A stretch of DNA of 6,770 nt from Candidatus Omnitrophota bacterium (GCA_003510525.1 DOMD01000032.1:2232-9001), one strand, 5' to 3'. Counted from the first letter of the stretch, positions 1 through 4,853 are shown. Numbers and translations: made by a program. The notes: generated from the letters alone by a model not told the origin.

Positions 1-72
1 GGGAATATTGTAGGATTGTCTTAATATCTAGGGCTGCATGTTACAAGCTACGCTCTTTTAGTATTAAGCCGC

Positions 73-116
73 AGTTGATTTATATGCATAAAAATAACTC
101 CTTTAAAACTTACTTA
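73..116 (+). repeat. Left copy of 44-bp direct repeat (fchA 5' end)
   Basis: Aligned without gaps to 1674-1717, this segment matches at 39 of 44 positions, counted by eye. Both copies run from AGTTG through an ATG start to ACTTA or CCTACTTA-type ends. Similarity may extend weakly to the left (CTCTTTTA at 53-60 against CTCTTTA before the right copy) with a gap of about a dozen bases, and fades to the right. The two copies bracket the whole accessory gene block. Confidence 0.75.
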
Positions 117-155
117 CCCGGCGCGCGTAGAACAGGGCATACTTTTTATCGGTAA
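84..155 (+). pseudogene. Relic of the fchA 5' end
   Basis: From the ATG at 84 the frame reads MHKNNSFKTYL, against MYKNNSLKTYL at the start of the intact fchA (9 of 11 residues identical). After codon 11 similarity is lost, the PxPGGGS motif that defines the cyclodeaminase family is absent, and the frame stops at 153-155. Two of the three differences inside codons 6-9 region are silent or conservative, consistent with descent from a once-functional gene start. It cannot encode a functional enzyme. It is either what remains of an original fchA disrupted by an insertion, or a duplicated target segment. Confidence 0.6.
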
Positions 156-248
156 GCCCGTATGAAATAAGGAATTCCTGAAAGTCAGCCAAGATGCCTT
201 TAAGCATTATAACCTCAAAAAGTACAAAAACTCATAAAAAGCGAATTT

Positions 249-266
249 GTATATCATATGTTATAC
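249..266. promoter_or_regulatory. Palindromic operator-like site
   Basis: GTATATCATATGTTATAC is an 18-bp inverted repeat with one mismatched pair of positions (8 of 9 pairs symmetrical). It lies just upstream of an AGGAG ribosome binding site (267-272 region) and an ATG at 279. Short palindromes of this kind in front of a start are typical operators for small autoregulated toxin-antitoxin or HTH genes. The only ORF behind it is seven codons long (MPVDKKI, stop at 300-302), so any regulated gene is lost or truncated. No regulator is visible nearby. Confidence 0.3.
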
Positions 267-328
267 AGGAGAAAAAATATGCCCGTAGATAAAAAAATAT
301 AAACGAATTTCCAAGAAATAAAACTGTA

Positions 329-384
329 TAACAACGCACTACACCTGACTGTTACCAGTCGCCTTTCGGATAAATAGTGTCGTT
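329..384 (+). other. TAACAACGC-type imperfect inverted repeat (possible decayed attC)
   Basis: The segment opens with TAACAACGCACT, 11 of 12 identical to the opening of the better element at 982-993. AACGCACTA (333-341) can pair with TAGTG-T-CGTT (375-384), leaving one bulged T. Inside lies a five-pair hairpin, GACTG (347-351) with CAGTC (356-360) around TTAC. The size is close to that of the 982-1033 element. The inner part pairs poorly and flanking spacers are unequal, so if this is an integron-type recombination site it is degenerate. Confidence 0.18.
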
Positions 385-486
385 TCTACGTAACACTCTA
401 ATTCTAATAAAGTTACAAATAAATTTAAGAAGAATCTTCAGAATAAAAGAAATGAATAAAAAATAAGTAAAATTCATAAATAATTA

Positions 487-495
487 TGTTATAAT
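487..495 (+). promoter_or_regulatory. Extended -10 promoter
   Basis: TGTTATAAT is a perfect extended -10 element (TGnTATAAT). No good -35 box sits 16-18 bases upstream, which is common for extended -10 promoters. Transcription would begin near 501-502, almost at the AAGGAGG ribosome binding site (501-507) of the DUF4160 gene, giving a very short leader. It probably drives the DUF4160/DUF2442 pair and possibly the genes behind it. In this AT-rich context a chance match is possible. Confidence 0.4.
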
Positions 496-516
496 TTTAA
501 AAGGAGGCGGTAAACT

Positions 517-765
517 TTGAGCCCAACAGTATTCAAGATAGGAAACTATAGATTTCATTTTTTCTCAAAAGAAGAAGACAGGATGCATGTGCATATTATT
601 TCTCCCGAAGGAGAAGCAAAATTTTGGTTGGAACCCACTATCGCGTTAGTGAATTACTCGGGGTTTTCCTCGAAACAATTGAATTCTTTGCAAAAAATTG
701 TTGAAAGGCGCAAAAATGAAATTATTAAAAAATGGAAAGAACATCTTAAAACCAGAAATAACTAA
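517..765 (+). CDS. DUF4160 domain protein
   Basis: This 82-residue protein matches the DUF4160 pattern over its whole length: an opening PTVFKIGNYRFHFFS, an HVHI stretch near residues 24-27, EAKFWLEP around residues 33-40, a GFS-x-x-x-L segment, and a charged C-terminal helix ending KKWKEHL. The start is TTG at 517, chosen because AAGGAGG lies at 501-507 and the family begins at this point. The gene overlaps the following DUF2442 gene by 50 bases, so the two are translationally coupled. DUF4160 and DUF2442 genes commonly occur as neighbours and have been suggested to be a toxin-antitoxin-like pair, but the biochemical role is unknown. The protein is small, soluble and has no signal peptide or membrane segment. 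The family call is firm; function is not. Confidence 0.88.
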   Translation: MSPTVFKIGNYRFHFFSKEEDRMHVHIISPEGEAKFWLEPTIALVNYSGFSSKQLNSLQKIVERRKNEIIKKWKEHLKTRNN

Positions 766-976
766 CATCTCTAAACACGGATTTTGGATATACTTGAAAG
801 GCAAAGAATACTTCCTTTCCTTCAACGAATATCCATGGTTTAAAGACGCGAAAATATCATCAATCACTGATGTGGAGTTAATACGCGGTCATCATTTATA
901 CTGGCCAAAATTAGATGTAGATTTAACCACAGAAATTTTAGAAAATCCTGAAAAATATCCCTTAACATATAAATAA
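716..976 (+). CDS. DUF2442 domain protein
   Basis: The 86-residue product shows the DUF2442 pattern: ITNISKHGFWIYL near the N-terminus, EYFLSFNEYPWFKDA in the middle, and a C-terminal HHLYWPKLDVDLTTEIL followed by ENPEKYPL. The ATG at 716 is preferred over upstream TTG codons at 698 and 701, because AAAGG at 704-708 is spaced seven bases before it and the family motif starts soon after. It lies out of frame inside the end of the DUF4160 gene. It is the likely partner of that protein, perhaps the antitoxin-like member, by analogy with other small overlapping pairs. No DNA-binding motif can be identified by eye. The stop at 974-976 sits five bases before the attC-like element, the spacing expected for the last gene of an integron cassette. 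Confidence 0.88.
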   Translation: MKLLKNGKNILKPEITNISKHGFWIYLKGKEYFLSFNEYPWFKDAKISSITDVELIRGHHLYWPKLDVDLTTEILENPEKYPLTYK

Positions 977-981
977 ATTTT

Positions 982-1033
982 TAACAACGCGCTGAAGGCG
1001 ATGGCCTATGGCCACGCCTTAATTTTGTTGTTA
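982..1033 (+). other. attC-like recombination site (folded imperfect palindrome)
   Basis: The element folds as nested boxes. TAACAAC (982-988) pairs with GTTGTTA (1027-1033). Then come 6-base unpaired spacers on each side (989-994 and 1021-1026). AAGGCG (995-1000) pairs with CGCCTT (1015-1020), an extrahelical A sits at 1001, and TGGCC (1002-1006) pairs with GGCCA (1010-1014) around a TAT loop. Outer R boxes with AAC/GTT, an unpaired central spacer, inner L boxes and an extrahelical base next to the L box are the hallmarks of integron attC sites. It follows a stop codon by five bases and precedes the next ribosome binding site by six, as between cassettes. Weak points: it is slightly short for attC, and the right box does not fit GTTRRRY beyond GTT. 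No integrase is in the window. Confidence 0.42.
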
Positions 1034-1053
1034 TCTTAAAGAGGAGTAATTCT

Positions 1054-1254
1054 ATGGAGAAATATAAATTAAACAAAAAAGCTATAAAGGTGTCGTCGTT
1101 AGAGGAAAATGATGAAAAGGATTTTTGGCGTTCAAGGACAACAACGGAGAGATTAAAAGCAGTCGAGATAAACAGGAGAATTGTATATGGCTATGCCCAT
1201 ACTTCCCCAAGATTTCAGAGATTTTTTGAAGTTGCTCAACTCCAAAAAAATTAA
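1054..1254 (+). CDS. Small conserved protein paired with a nucleotidyltransferase
   Basis: This is a 66-residue, charged, soluble protein. Its pattern, VSSLEENDEKDFWRSRTTTERL followed by AVEINRRIVYGY and ending RFQRFFEVAQL, resembles a widespread small family of the form D-x-x-FW-x-x-(R/K)TPEERL-x-A-x-E-x-x-R-x-x-x-YG that I recall as regularly preceding small nucleotidyltransferase genes. I know no assigned function. The start is the ATG at 1054 with AGAGGAG at 1040-1046, seven bases upstream, an excellent match. Its last 68 bases overlap the nucleotidyltransferase gene out of frame, and its own coding sequence contains the ribosome binding site for that gene. The arrangement suggests a co-expressed, possibly toxin-antitoxin-like pair, but this is inference. 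Confidence 0.75.
   Translation: MEKYKLNKKAIKVSSLEENDEKDFWRSRTTTERLKAVEINRRIVYGYAHTSPRFQRFFEVAQLQKN
1174..1179 (+). promoter_or_regulatory. Internal ribosome binding site of the nucleotidyltransferase
   Basis: AGGAGA lies inside the 66-aa gene, seven bases before the ATG at 1187. It decides the start of the nucleotidyltransferase in favour of 1187 over the TTG at 1181, which is too close, and over the ATG at 1193, which is one codon pair further on. Confidence 0.55.
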
Positions 1255-1636
1255 ATATTTGTTAATAGGAGGTTACGCGGTCGGCTATTACGGTTATCCG
1301 CGCGCGACTGCTGATATGGATATTTGGATTGCCATTGGTAAAGAAAACGCGAAGAAGATGACAGAAGCAATAAAGGATTTCGGCATGAATGCTTCTGATT
1401 TAGATGAGGGCATTTTTCTTGAACCAGGAAAAATAATCAGAATGGGGTATCCGCCGATAAGAATAGAAGTGCTCACAGAAATATCAGGCGTTAGTTTTGA
1501 GCAATGTTATGCCCGGCGCGAAGAAACAAGAATTGATGGAATAAAAGTAAAATTCATATCATTTAAAGATCTTTTAAAAAACAAAAAGGCGAGTGGGCGA
1601 TACAAAGATTTAAATGATTTAGAAAACTTACGCTGA
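1187..1636 (+). CDS. Small nucleotidyltransferase (MNT/AbiEii-like fold)
   Basis: The 149-residue product has the hallmarks of the polymerase-beta-type nucleotidyltransferase fold: LLIGGYAV around residues 25-32 (GG at 28-29), then RATADMDIWI with the metal-binding pair D43 and D45, and a likely third acidic residue at E94 in RIEVLT. The C-terminal part, FISFKDLLKNKKASGRYKDLNDLENL, is the conserved tail of small standalone nucleotidyltransferases of the DUF6036/AbiEii-related kind. Such proteins transfer a nucleotide to an unknown target and often occur in toxin-antitoxin or defence contexts. The start at ATG 1187 is supported by AGGAGA at 1174-1179; 1181 (TTG) and 1193 (ATG) are alternatives. 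The gene overlaps the preceding 66-aa gene by 68 bases. Active-site residues appear intact, so activity is plausible; the substrate cannot be read from sequence. Confidence 0.82.
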   Translation: MAMPILPQDFRDFLKLLNSKKIKYLLIGGYAVGYYGYPRATADMDIWIAIGKENAKKMTEAIKDFGMNASDLDEGIFLEPGKIIRMGYPPIRIEVLTEISGVSFEQCYARREETRIDGIKVKFISFKDLLKNKKASGRYKDLNDLENLR

Positions 1637-1673
1637 AGTGATTTTGTCAGAAACAAGCCCGAAAACTCTTTAT

Positions 1674-1717
1674 AGTTGCTTTATATGTATAAAAATAACT
1701 CTCTTAAAACCTACTTA
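1674..1717 (+). repeat. Right copy of 44-bp direct repeat
   Basis: This is the counterpart of 73-116 (39 of 44 identical). It covers the last 11 bases before the fchA ATG and the first 11 codons of that gene. The copies lie exactly 1,601 bases apart, with four accessory genes and the attC-like element between them. Confidence 0.75.
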
Positions 1718-2236
1718 GATGATTTAGCGGCGAGAAAGCCCGCTCCCGGAGGGGGGTCAGCCGCGGCCTTGACCGGGGCATTAGGGTGCGCCCTGTTGAG
1801 TATGGCCTGCAATTTTACTATTGGTAAAGACAAATATAAAGATGTAGAGCCAAAGATAAAATTCGCCTTAAGGGAAACCGAGTCGTTAAGAAAGAGATTT
1901 TTGTCTTTGGTGGATTTGGATGTCCGGGCTTACCATAAGGTTTTTAACAGCCGTAAGGCTAAAGAAAATATTTATCAGAAAAATTTAGTTGAGGCTACCA
2001 AAGTTCCTCTGGAAATAAGTATCCTGGCGCTCAAGGGATACGGGCTTTGCCCGCTCTTAAGGAAGATTGCCAATAAGTATTTAATCAGCGATGTGTATGT
2101 GGGAGAAGAATTATTAAAATCTTGCTTTAAATCCGCGGAATTTAATGTTATAATTAATCTTCCGCAAATTAAGGATAAGAATTTTATCCTCCGGACTAAA
2201 AAAACAATTACCGATCTAAAAAATAAATTAAGATGA
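1685..2236 (+). CDS. fchA: Methenyl-THF cyclohydrolase / formimidoyl-THF cyclodeaminase-like protein
   Basis: The 183-residue protein belongs to the cyclodeaminase (FTCD C-terminal domain) family. Visible marks are SLKTYLDDLAARKPAPGGGS at residues 6-25 with the diagnostic PAPGGGS, an Ala/Gly-rich helix, NFTIGKDKYKDVE, an internal VPLEI, and the late ISDV and FNVIINLPQIKD motifs. In acetogens and purine fermenters FchA interconverts 5,10-methenyl-THF and 10-formyl-THF, or releases ammonia from formimino-THF. Next to folD, metF and CODH the cyclohydrolase role in the methyl branch is most likely. It is somewhat shorter than the usual 200-210 residues, mainly in the middle. ATG 1685 is chosen over TTG 1676; neither has a ribosome binding site, and a stop at 1673 bars anything longer. 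The stop codon overlaps the folD ATG (ATGA). A dead copy of its 5' end lies at 84. Confidence 0.85.
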   Translation: MYKNNSLKTYLDDLAARKPAPGGGSAAALTGALGCALLSMACNFTIGKDKYKDVEPKIKFALRETESLRKRFLSLVDLDVRAYHKVFNSRKAKENIYQKNLVEATKVPLEISILALKGYGLCPLLRKIANKYLISDVYVGEELLKSCFKSAEFNVIINLPQIKDKNFILRTKKTITDLKNKLR

Positions 2237-3090
2237 GTGCCAAGCTTTTGGAAGGCAAGCCTCTTGCTTTAAAGATAAAGGAAGAGATAAAGAAAGAAGT
2301 CGCCCAACTGAAGGCCAAATCCGGCCAAAGGCCGGTTCTGGCCGGAGTGCAGATTGGGGATAATCCGGCGGCTGAGGTTTACTTTAAATCCCAGATAAAA
2401 TGCGCCGCCGAGCTGGATATAGAATACCGCCATCATAAGCTCTCCCAGGAGATACCTCAGGATAAGTTTTTTTCTTTTCTGGATTCACTCAATAGCGATA
2501 AAGATACCTCGGCTGTTTTCATCCAGATGCCTTTACCCGGCCATATTGATTCGCGCTTAATCCCCCGGCACATCTCACCCTTTAAGGACGCTGAAGGCAT
2601 GCATCCGGAAAACTTAGGTAAACTTTTCTTCGGCCGGGCCAAATTTATTCCCTGCACCGCCAACAGCGTGATGGAGCTATTGCGTTCAACCGGAGTCAAT
2701 CTGCGCGGGAAGGAAGCGGTGGTGGTCGGACACAGCGAGATAGTGGGAAAACCCTTGAGCCTGCTTTTATTGGAGCAGTTTGCCACGACTACTGTCTGTC
2801 ATATCGCGACCGGCGAGCGGGGCTTGACCCAGGAGCACATAAAAAGGGCTGAGGTTCTGGTGGTCGCGGTAGGACGGGCAGGCCTGGTTAAAGGTGAATG
2901 GATTAAAGAGGGAGCCATTGTGGTGGATGTGGGGATAAACAGGGTGAATGAAAGAATAGTCGGCGATATAGAATTTGAAGAAGCCTCTAAACGGGCTTCC
3001 TGGATTACCCCGGTGCCCGGAGGGGTGGGTCCTTTGACCGTAACTATGTTGATGCGTAATGTGGTGGAAGCGGCGAAATTACAGCTATAA
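2233..3090 (+). CDS. folD: Methylene-THF dehydrogenase (FolD family, altered cyclohydrolase site)
   Basis: The 285-residue protein has full FolD architecture: an N-terminal catalytic domain with GDNPAAEVYFKSQIK at residues 42-56 and IQMPLPGHID with Q98; a Rossmann NADP domain with GHSEIVGKP at 166-174; and the C-terminal TPVPGGVGPLT at 259-269. FolD normally oxidises methylene-THF and hydrolyses methenyl-THF. Two active-site positions deviate. The lysine four residues after the conserved Tyr50 (K54 in E. coli, K56 in human) is Gln54, and the aspartate of the usual KDVDG motif is Glu121 (KDAEGMHP). The usual PCTPKG is PCTANS, and GRS is GHS. These suggest a distinct subfamily with weak or no cyclohydrolase activity, complemented by the adjacent FchA. 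The ATG overlaps the fchA stop, so translation is probably coupled. Confidence 0.93.
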   Translation: MSAKLLEGKPLALKIKEEIKKEVAQLKAKSGQRPVLAGVQIGDNPAAEVYFKSQIKCAAELDIEYRHHKLSQEIPQDKFFSFLDSLNSDKDTSAVFIQMPLPGHIDSRLIPRHISPFKDAEGMHPENLGKLFFGRAKFIPCTANSVMELLRSTGVNLRGKEAVVVGHSEIVGKPLSLLLLEQFATTTVCHIATGERGLTQEHIKRAEVLVVAVGRAGLVKGEWIKEGAIVVDVGINRVNERIVGDIEFEEASKRASWITPVPGGVGPLTVTMLMRNVVEAAKLQL

Positions 3091-3119
3091 ATACATAATT
3101 TTATAACCCGGAGCTTAAG

Positions 3120-3989
3120 ATGACTTTTAAAGAAAAAATTCAGGCGGGAAAGTTTATCCTTACCAGTGAAGTCGGTCCTCCTAAGGGGATAGAATCCGGG
3201 CGTATCTTAGAAGACGTGGAATTGGTGCGGGGCAGGGTGGATGCCATCAATGTTACTGATTTACAGAGCTCAGTAATGCGCCTGGGTTCTTTAGCGGTAA
3301 GTATTCGCCTTAAGGAAAAAGGTTTTGAGCCGGTATATCAAGTGACCTGCCGGGACCGCAACCGCTTGGCTTTGCAATCGGATATTCTGTCGGCGGCAAA
3401 TTTTGGGATTGAGAATATTCTGGCCTTGACCGGGGACCATCCTAAATTAGGGGATCATCCTCACGCCAAGGCAGTCTTTGATATTGACTCAGTCCAGCTT
3501 ATCCAGGTGATCCGCCGCCTGGAGCAGGGCCTGGATATGGCCGGGAAAAAGTTAGAAGGCGTTTTGCCGAAATTCTGCGTGGGGGCGGTGGTCAATCCCG
3601 GCTCGGATCCACTGGAGCCGCAGATTATGAAGATGGAGAAAAAGATAGACGCGGGAGCGGAGTTTTTTCAGACCCAGGCAGTGTATGATCTAAAAAGCTT
3701 TGAAAACTTTCTCTCTAAAACCAAGCACCTCAAGACCACGGTCATTGCCGGGATAGTCTTACTGAAGTCCGCGGGGATGGCTAAATATATGAATGAAAAT
3801 GTGGCCGGAATTTCTGTGCCGGATAATCTGATTAATGAAATGCGGGATACCAAAGATAAGCAGGCCCAGTCAATTGAGATTGCCGCCCGTTTGATTAAAG
3901 AACTTAAGCCGATGTGCCAAGGCATACACATTATGCCCATCGGCTGGGATAAATTAGTGCCCAAGGTTTTGGATGCCGCGGGATTATAG
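3120..3989 (+). CDS. metF: Methylene-THF reductase catalytic subunit
   Basis: This 289-residue TIM-barrel flavoprotein reduces 5,10-methylene-THF to 5-methyl-THF, the last folate step of the methyl branch. Visible marks are LTSEVGPPKG at residues 14-23 with the proton-donor glutamate E17, a YQVTCRDRNR strand, ALTGDHPKLGDHP with T104-G105-D106 at the FAD/folate site, GAEFFQTQAVYD, and GIVLLKSAGMAKYMNENVAGISVP near the C-terminus. Length equals that of stand-alone MetF. The SEVGPPKG form is the one found in acetogens, where MetF works with the zinc-binding MetV subunit and a ferredoxin- or NADH-linked partner. No metV lies in this window. GGAG at 3110-3113 is six bases before the ATG. It follows folD by 29 bases and belongs to the same operon. 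Confidence 0.93.
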   Translation: MTFKEKIQAGKFILTSEVGPPKGIESGRILEDVELVRGRVDAINVTDLQSSVMRLGSLAVSIRLKEKGFEPVYQVTCRDRNRLALQSDILSAANFGIENILALTGDHPKLGDHPHAKAVFDIDSVQLIQVIRRLEQGLDMAGKKLEGVLPKFCVGAVVNPGSDPLEPQIMKMEKKIDAGAEFFQTQAVYDLKSFENFLSKTKHLKTTVIAGIVLLKSAGMAKYMNENVAGISVPDNLINEMRDTKDKQAQSIEIAARLIKELKPMCQGIHIMPIGWDKLVPKVLDAAGL

Positions 3990-4004
3990 AGTTAAAAATA
4001 TTTC

Positions 4005-4055
4005 TTTGCGTTTTTGCGGTGTAAGGTTTTTTAGCGCTTTCGCGCTTTTGCGTTT
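4005..4055 (+). repeat. TTTGCGTTT-containing intercistronic repeat with hairpin
   Basis: The 69-base gap between metF and cooC is unlike the coding DNA around it. It carries TTTGCGTTT twice (4005-4013 and 4047-4055). Between them AGCGC (4033-4037) pairs with GCGCT (4042-4046) around TTTC, followed by TTTT. The TTTGCG-TTTTTGCGGTG phrase resembles the interspersed 'LCVFAV'-type repeat I associate with many environmental bacterial genomes. The hairpin could act as a weak terminator or a processing/attenuation site that adjusts cooC-cooS expression. The five-pair stem and short T run make a full terminator unlikely. Confidence 0.35.
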
Positions 4056-4058
4056 ACT

Positions 4059-4832
4059 ATGAAGATTGCCATCAGCGGTAAGGGTGGTTCGGGTAAGACC
4101 ACCATTGCCGCGGGTTTAATAAAAATATTAGTTGAAAAAAATAAGTCGGTAATCGCGCTGGATTGCGATCCGGATATAAGCTTAGGTCTGGCTTTAGATT
4201 TTCCCGCTTATAATGAGATTAAGCCTATCAGCCAAATGAAGGATCTCATCTTTGAGCGCACCGGCGTAGATCCCGCCAATCCTCAAGGGTTCTTTCAGAT
4301 TAATCCCAAGGTAGACGATATCCCGGAAAGATTTTGTCCTCAGGATAAAGGCATCCGTTTAATTGTGATGGGTAAGGTGGATAAACCTCAAGGGGGTTGT
4401 CTTTGCCCGGAGAATACCTTTGTGCGCTCATTAGTCGGGCACCTGGTCTTAAGGCAGGACGAGGTGGTAATTTTGGATATGGCCGCCGGCTCCGAGCATT
4501 TGGGAAGGGCCACTGCCCGCGGGGTGGATGTTTTTTTGATTTCGGTTGAGCCCTCAGCAACCAGCCTCCAGACCGCTAAGCATATCAAGGAATTGGCTGA
4601 AGGCTTAGGATTAACGAAAATATTTTTTATCGGGAATAAAATAAAAGACGCGTCCGATCTTGATTTTATCCAATCCTCTTTAGGGAATAAGCTTATCGGC
4701 AGCGTAAGTTTTAGCCGAACCCTGGAAGGCTCAAGAGGAAAGTTTGTTTTTGATCAAAACCTGCGTAAAGAATTTGAAACTATTTATAATACACTTGCCG
4801 CCGTCCCTGGCGCGGATAATCCGCGCGATTAA
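4059..4832 (+). CDS. cooC: CODH nickel-insertion ATPase CooC
   Basis: The 257-residue protein is a MinD/Mrp-class P-loop ATPase that loads nickel into the C-cluster of carbon monoxide dehydrogenase. It shows the deviant Walker A GKGGSGKTT at residues 7-15 with signature lysine K8, ALDCDPDISLG at 33-43, and the CooC-specific CxC pair C114 and C116 in GGCLCPENTFVR, which bind metal at the dimer interface. The Walker B-like VVILDMAAGSEHLGR follows, then the SVEPSATSLQTA segment contacting nucleotide. It is cytosolic with no membrane segment. It lies 21 bases before cooS, its client. No Shine-Dalgarno precedes ATG 4059, and a small hairpin ends 13 bases upstream, so expression may be low or depend on readthrough from metF. 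Confidence 0.94.
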   Translation: MKIAISGKGGSGKTTIAAGLIKILVEKNKSVIALDCDPDISLGLALDFPAYNEIKPISQMKDLIFERTGVDPANPQGFFQINPKVDDIPERFCPQDKGIRLIVMGKVDKPQGGCLCPENTFVRSLVGHLVLRQDEVVILDMAAGSEHLGRATARGVDVFLISVEPSATSLQTAKHIKELAEGLGLTKIFFIGNKIKDASDLDFIQSSLGNKLIGSVSFSRTLEGSRGKFVFDQNLRKEFETIYNTLAAVPGADNPRD

Positions 4833-4853
4833 CGGCTGCAATGGAGGTGAATA

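Larger units (their letters stand above)
1..516. other. AT-rich region without an intact gene
   Basis: No reading frame of credible length or family resemblance was found on either strand. The stretch is visibly more AT-rich and more stop-dense than the folate/CODH operon. It holds debris: a copy of the fchA 5' end, an interrupted frame at 118-237, a palindrome with a strong ribosome binding site and seven-codon ORF at 249-302, an imperfect inverted repeat at 329-384, and the promoter of the next gene near 487-495. I see nothing recognisable in positions 1-50. The region reads as the scarred left edge of an insertion or rearrangement. Confidence 0.7.

Noticed and set aside
163..165. Recoded TGA (alternative genetic code or selenocysteine) rescuing the 118-237 frame
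   Set aside because: fchA and the nucleotidyltransferase end at TGA in the expected places, so TGA is a normal stop here, and the surrounding region is debris without a start or ribosome binding site.
347..360. GACTG-TTAC-CAGTC hairpin as a stand-alone terminator
   Set aside because: It has only five pairs, no following T run and no gene ending upstream; it is better considered as part of the 329-384 inverted repeat.
982..1033. Reading the 982-1033 stem-loop as an intrinsic terminator of the DUF2442 gene
   Set aside because: The stem is not followed directly by a U tract (AATTTTGTTG instead), it has a bulge, and the outer TAACAAC/GTTGTTA boxes with equal spacers are not explained by termination.
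4300..4588. Antisense frames inside cooC
   Set aside because: They have low-complexity, Pro/Arg-rich or Ser/Thr-rich translations typical of shadow frames; cooC on the plus strand explains the DNA.
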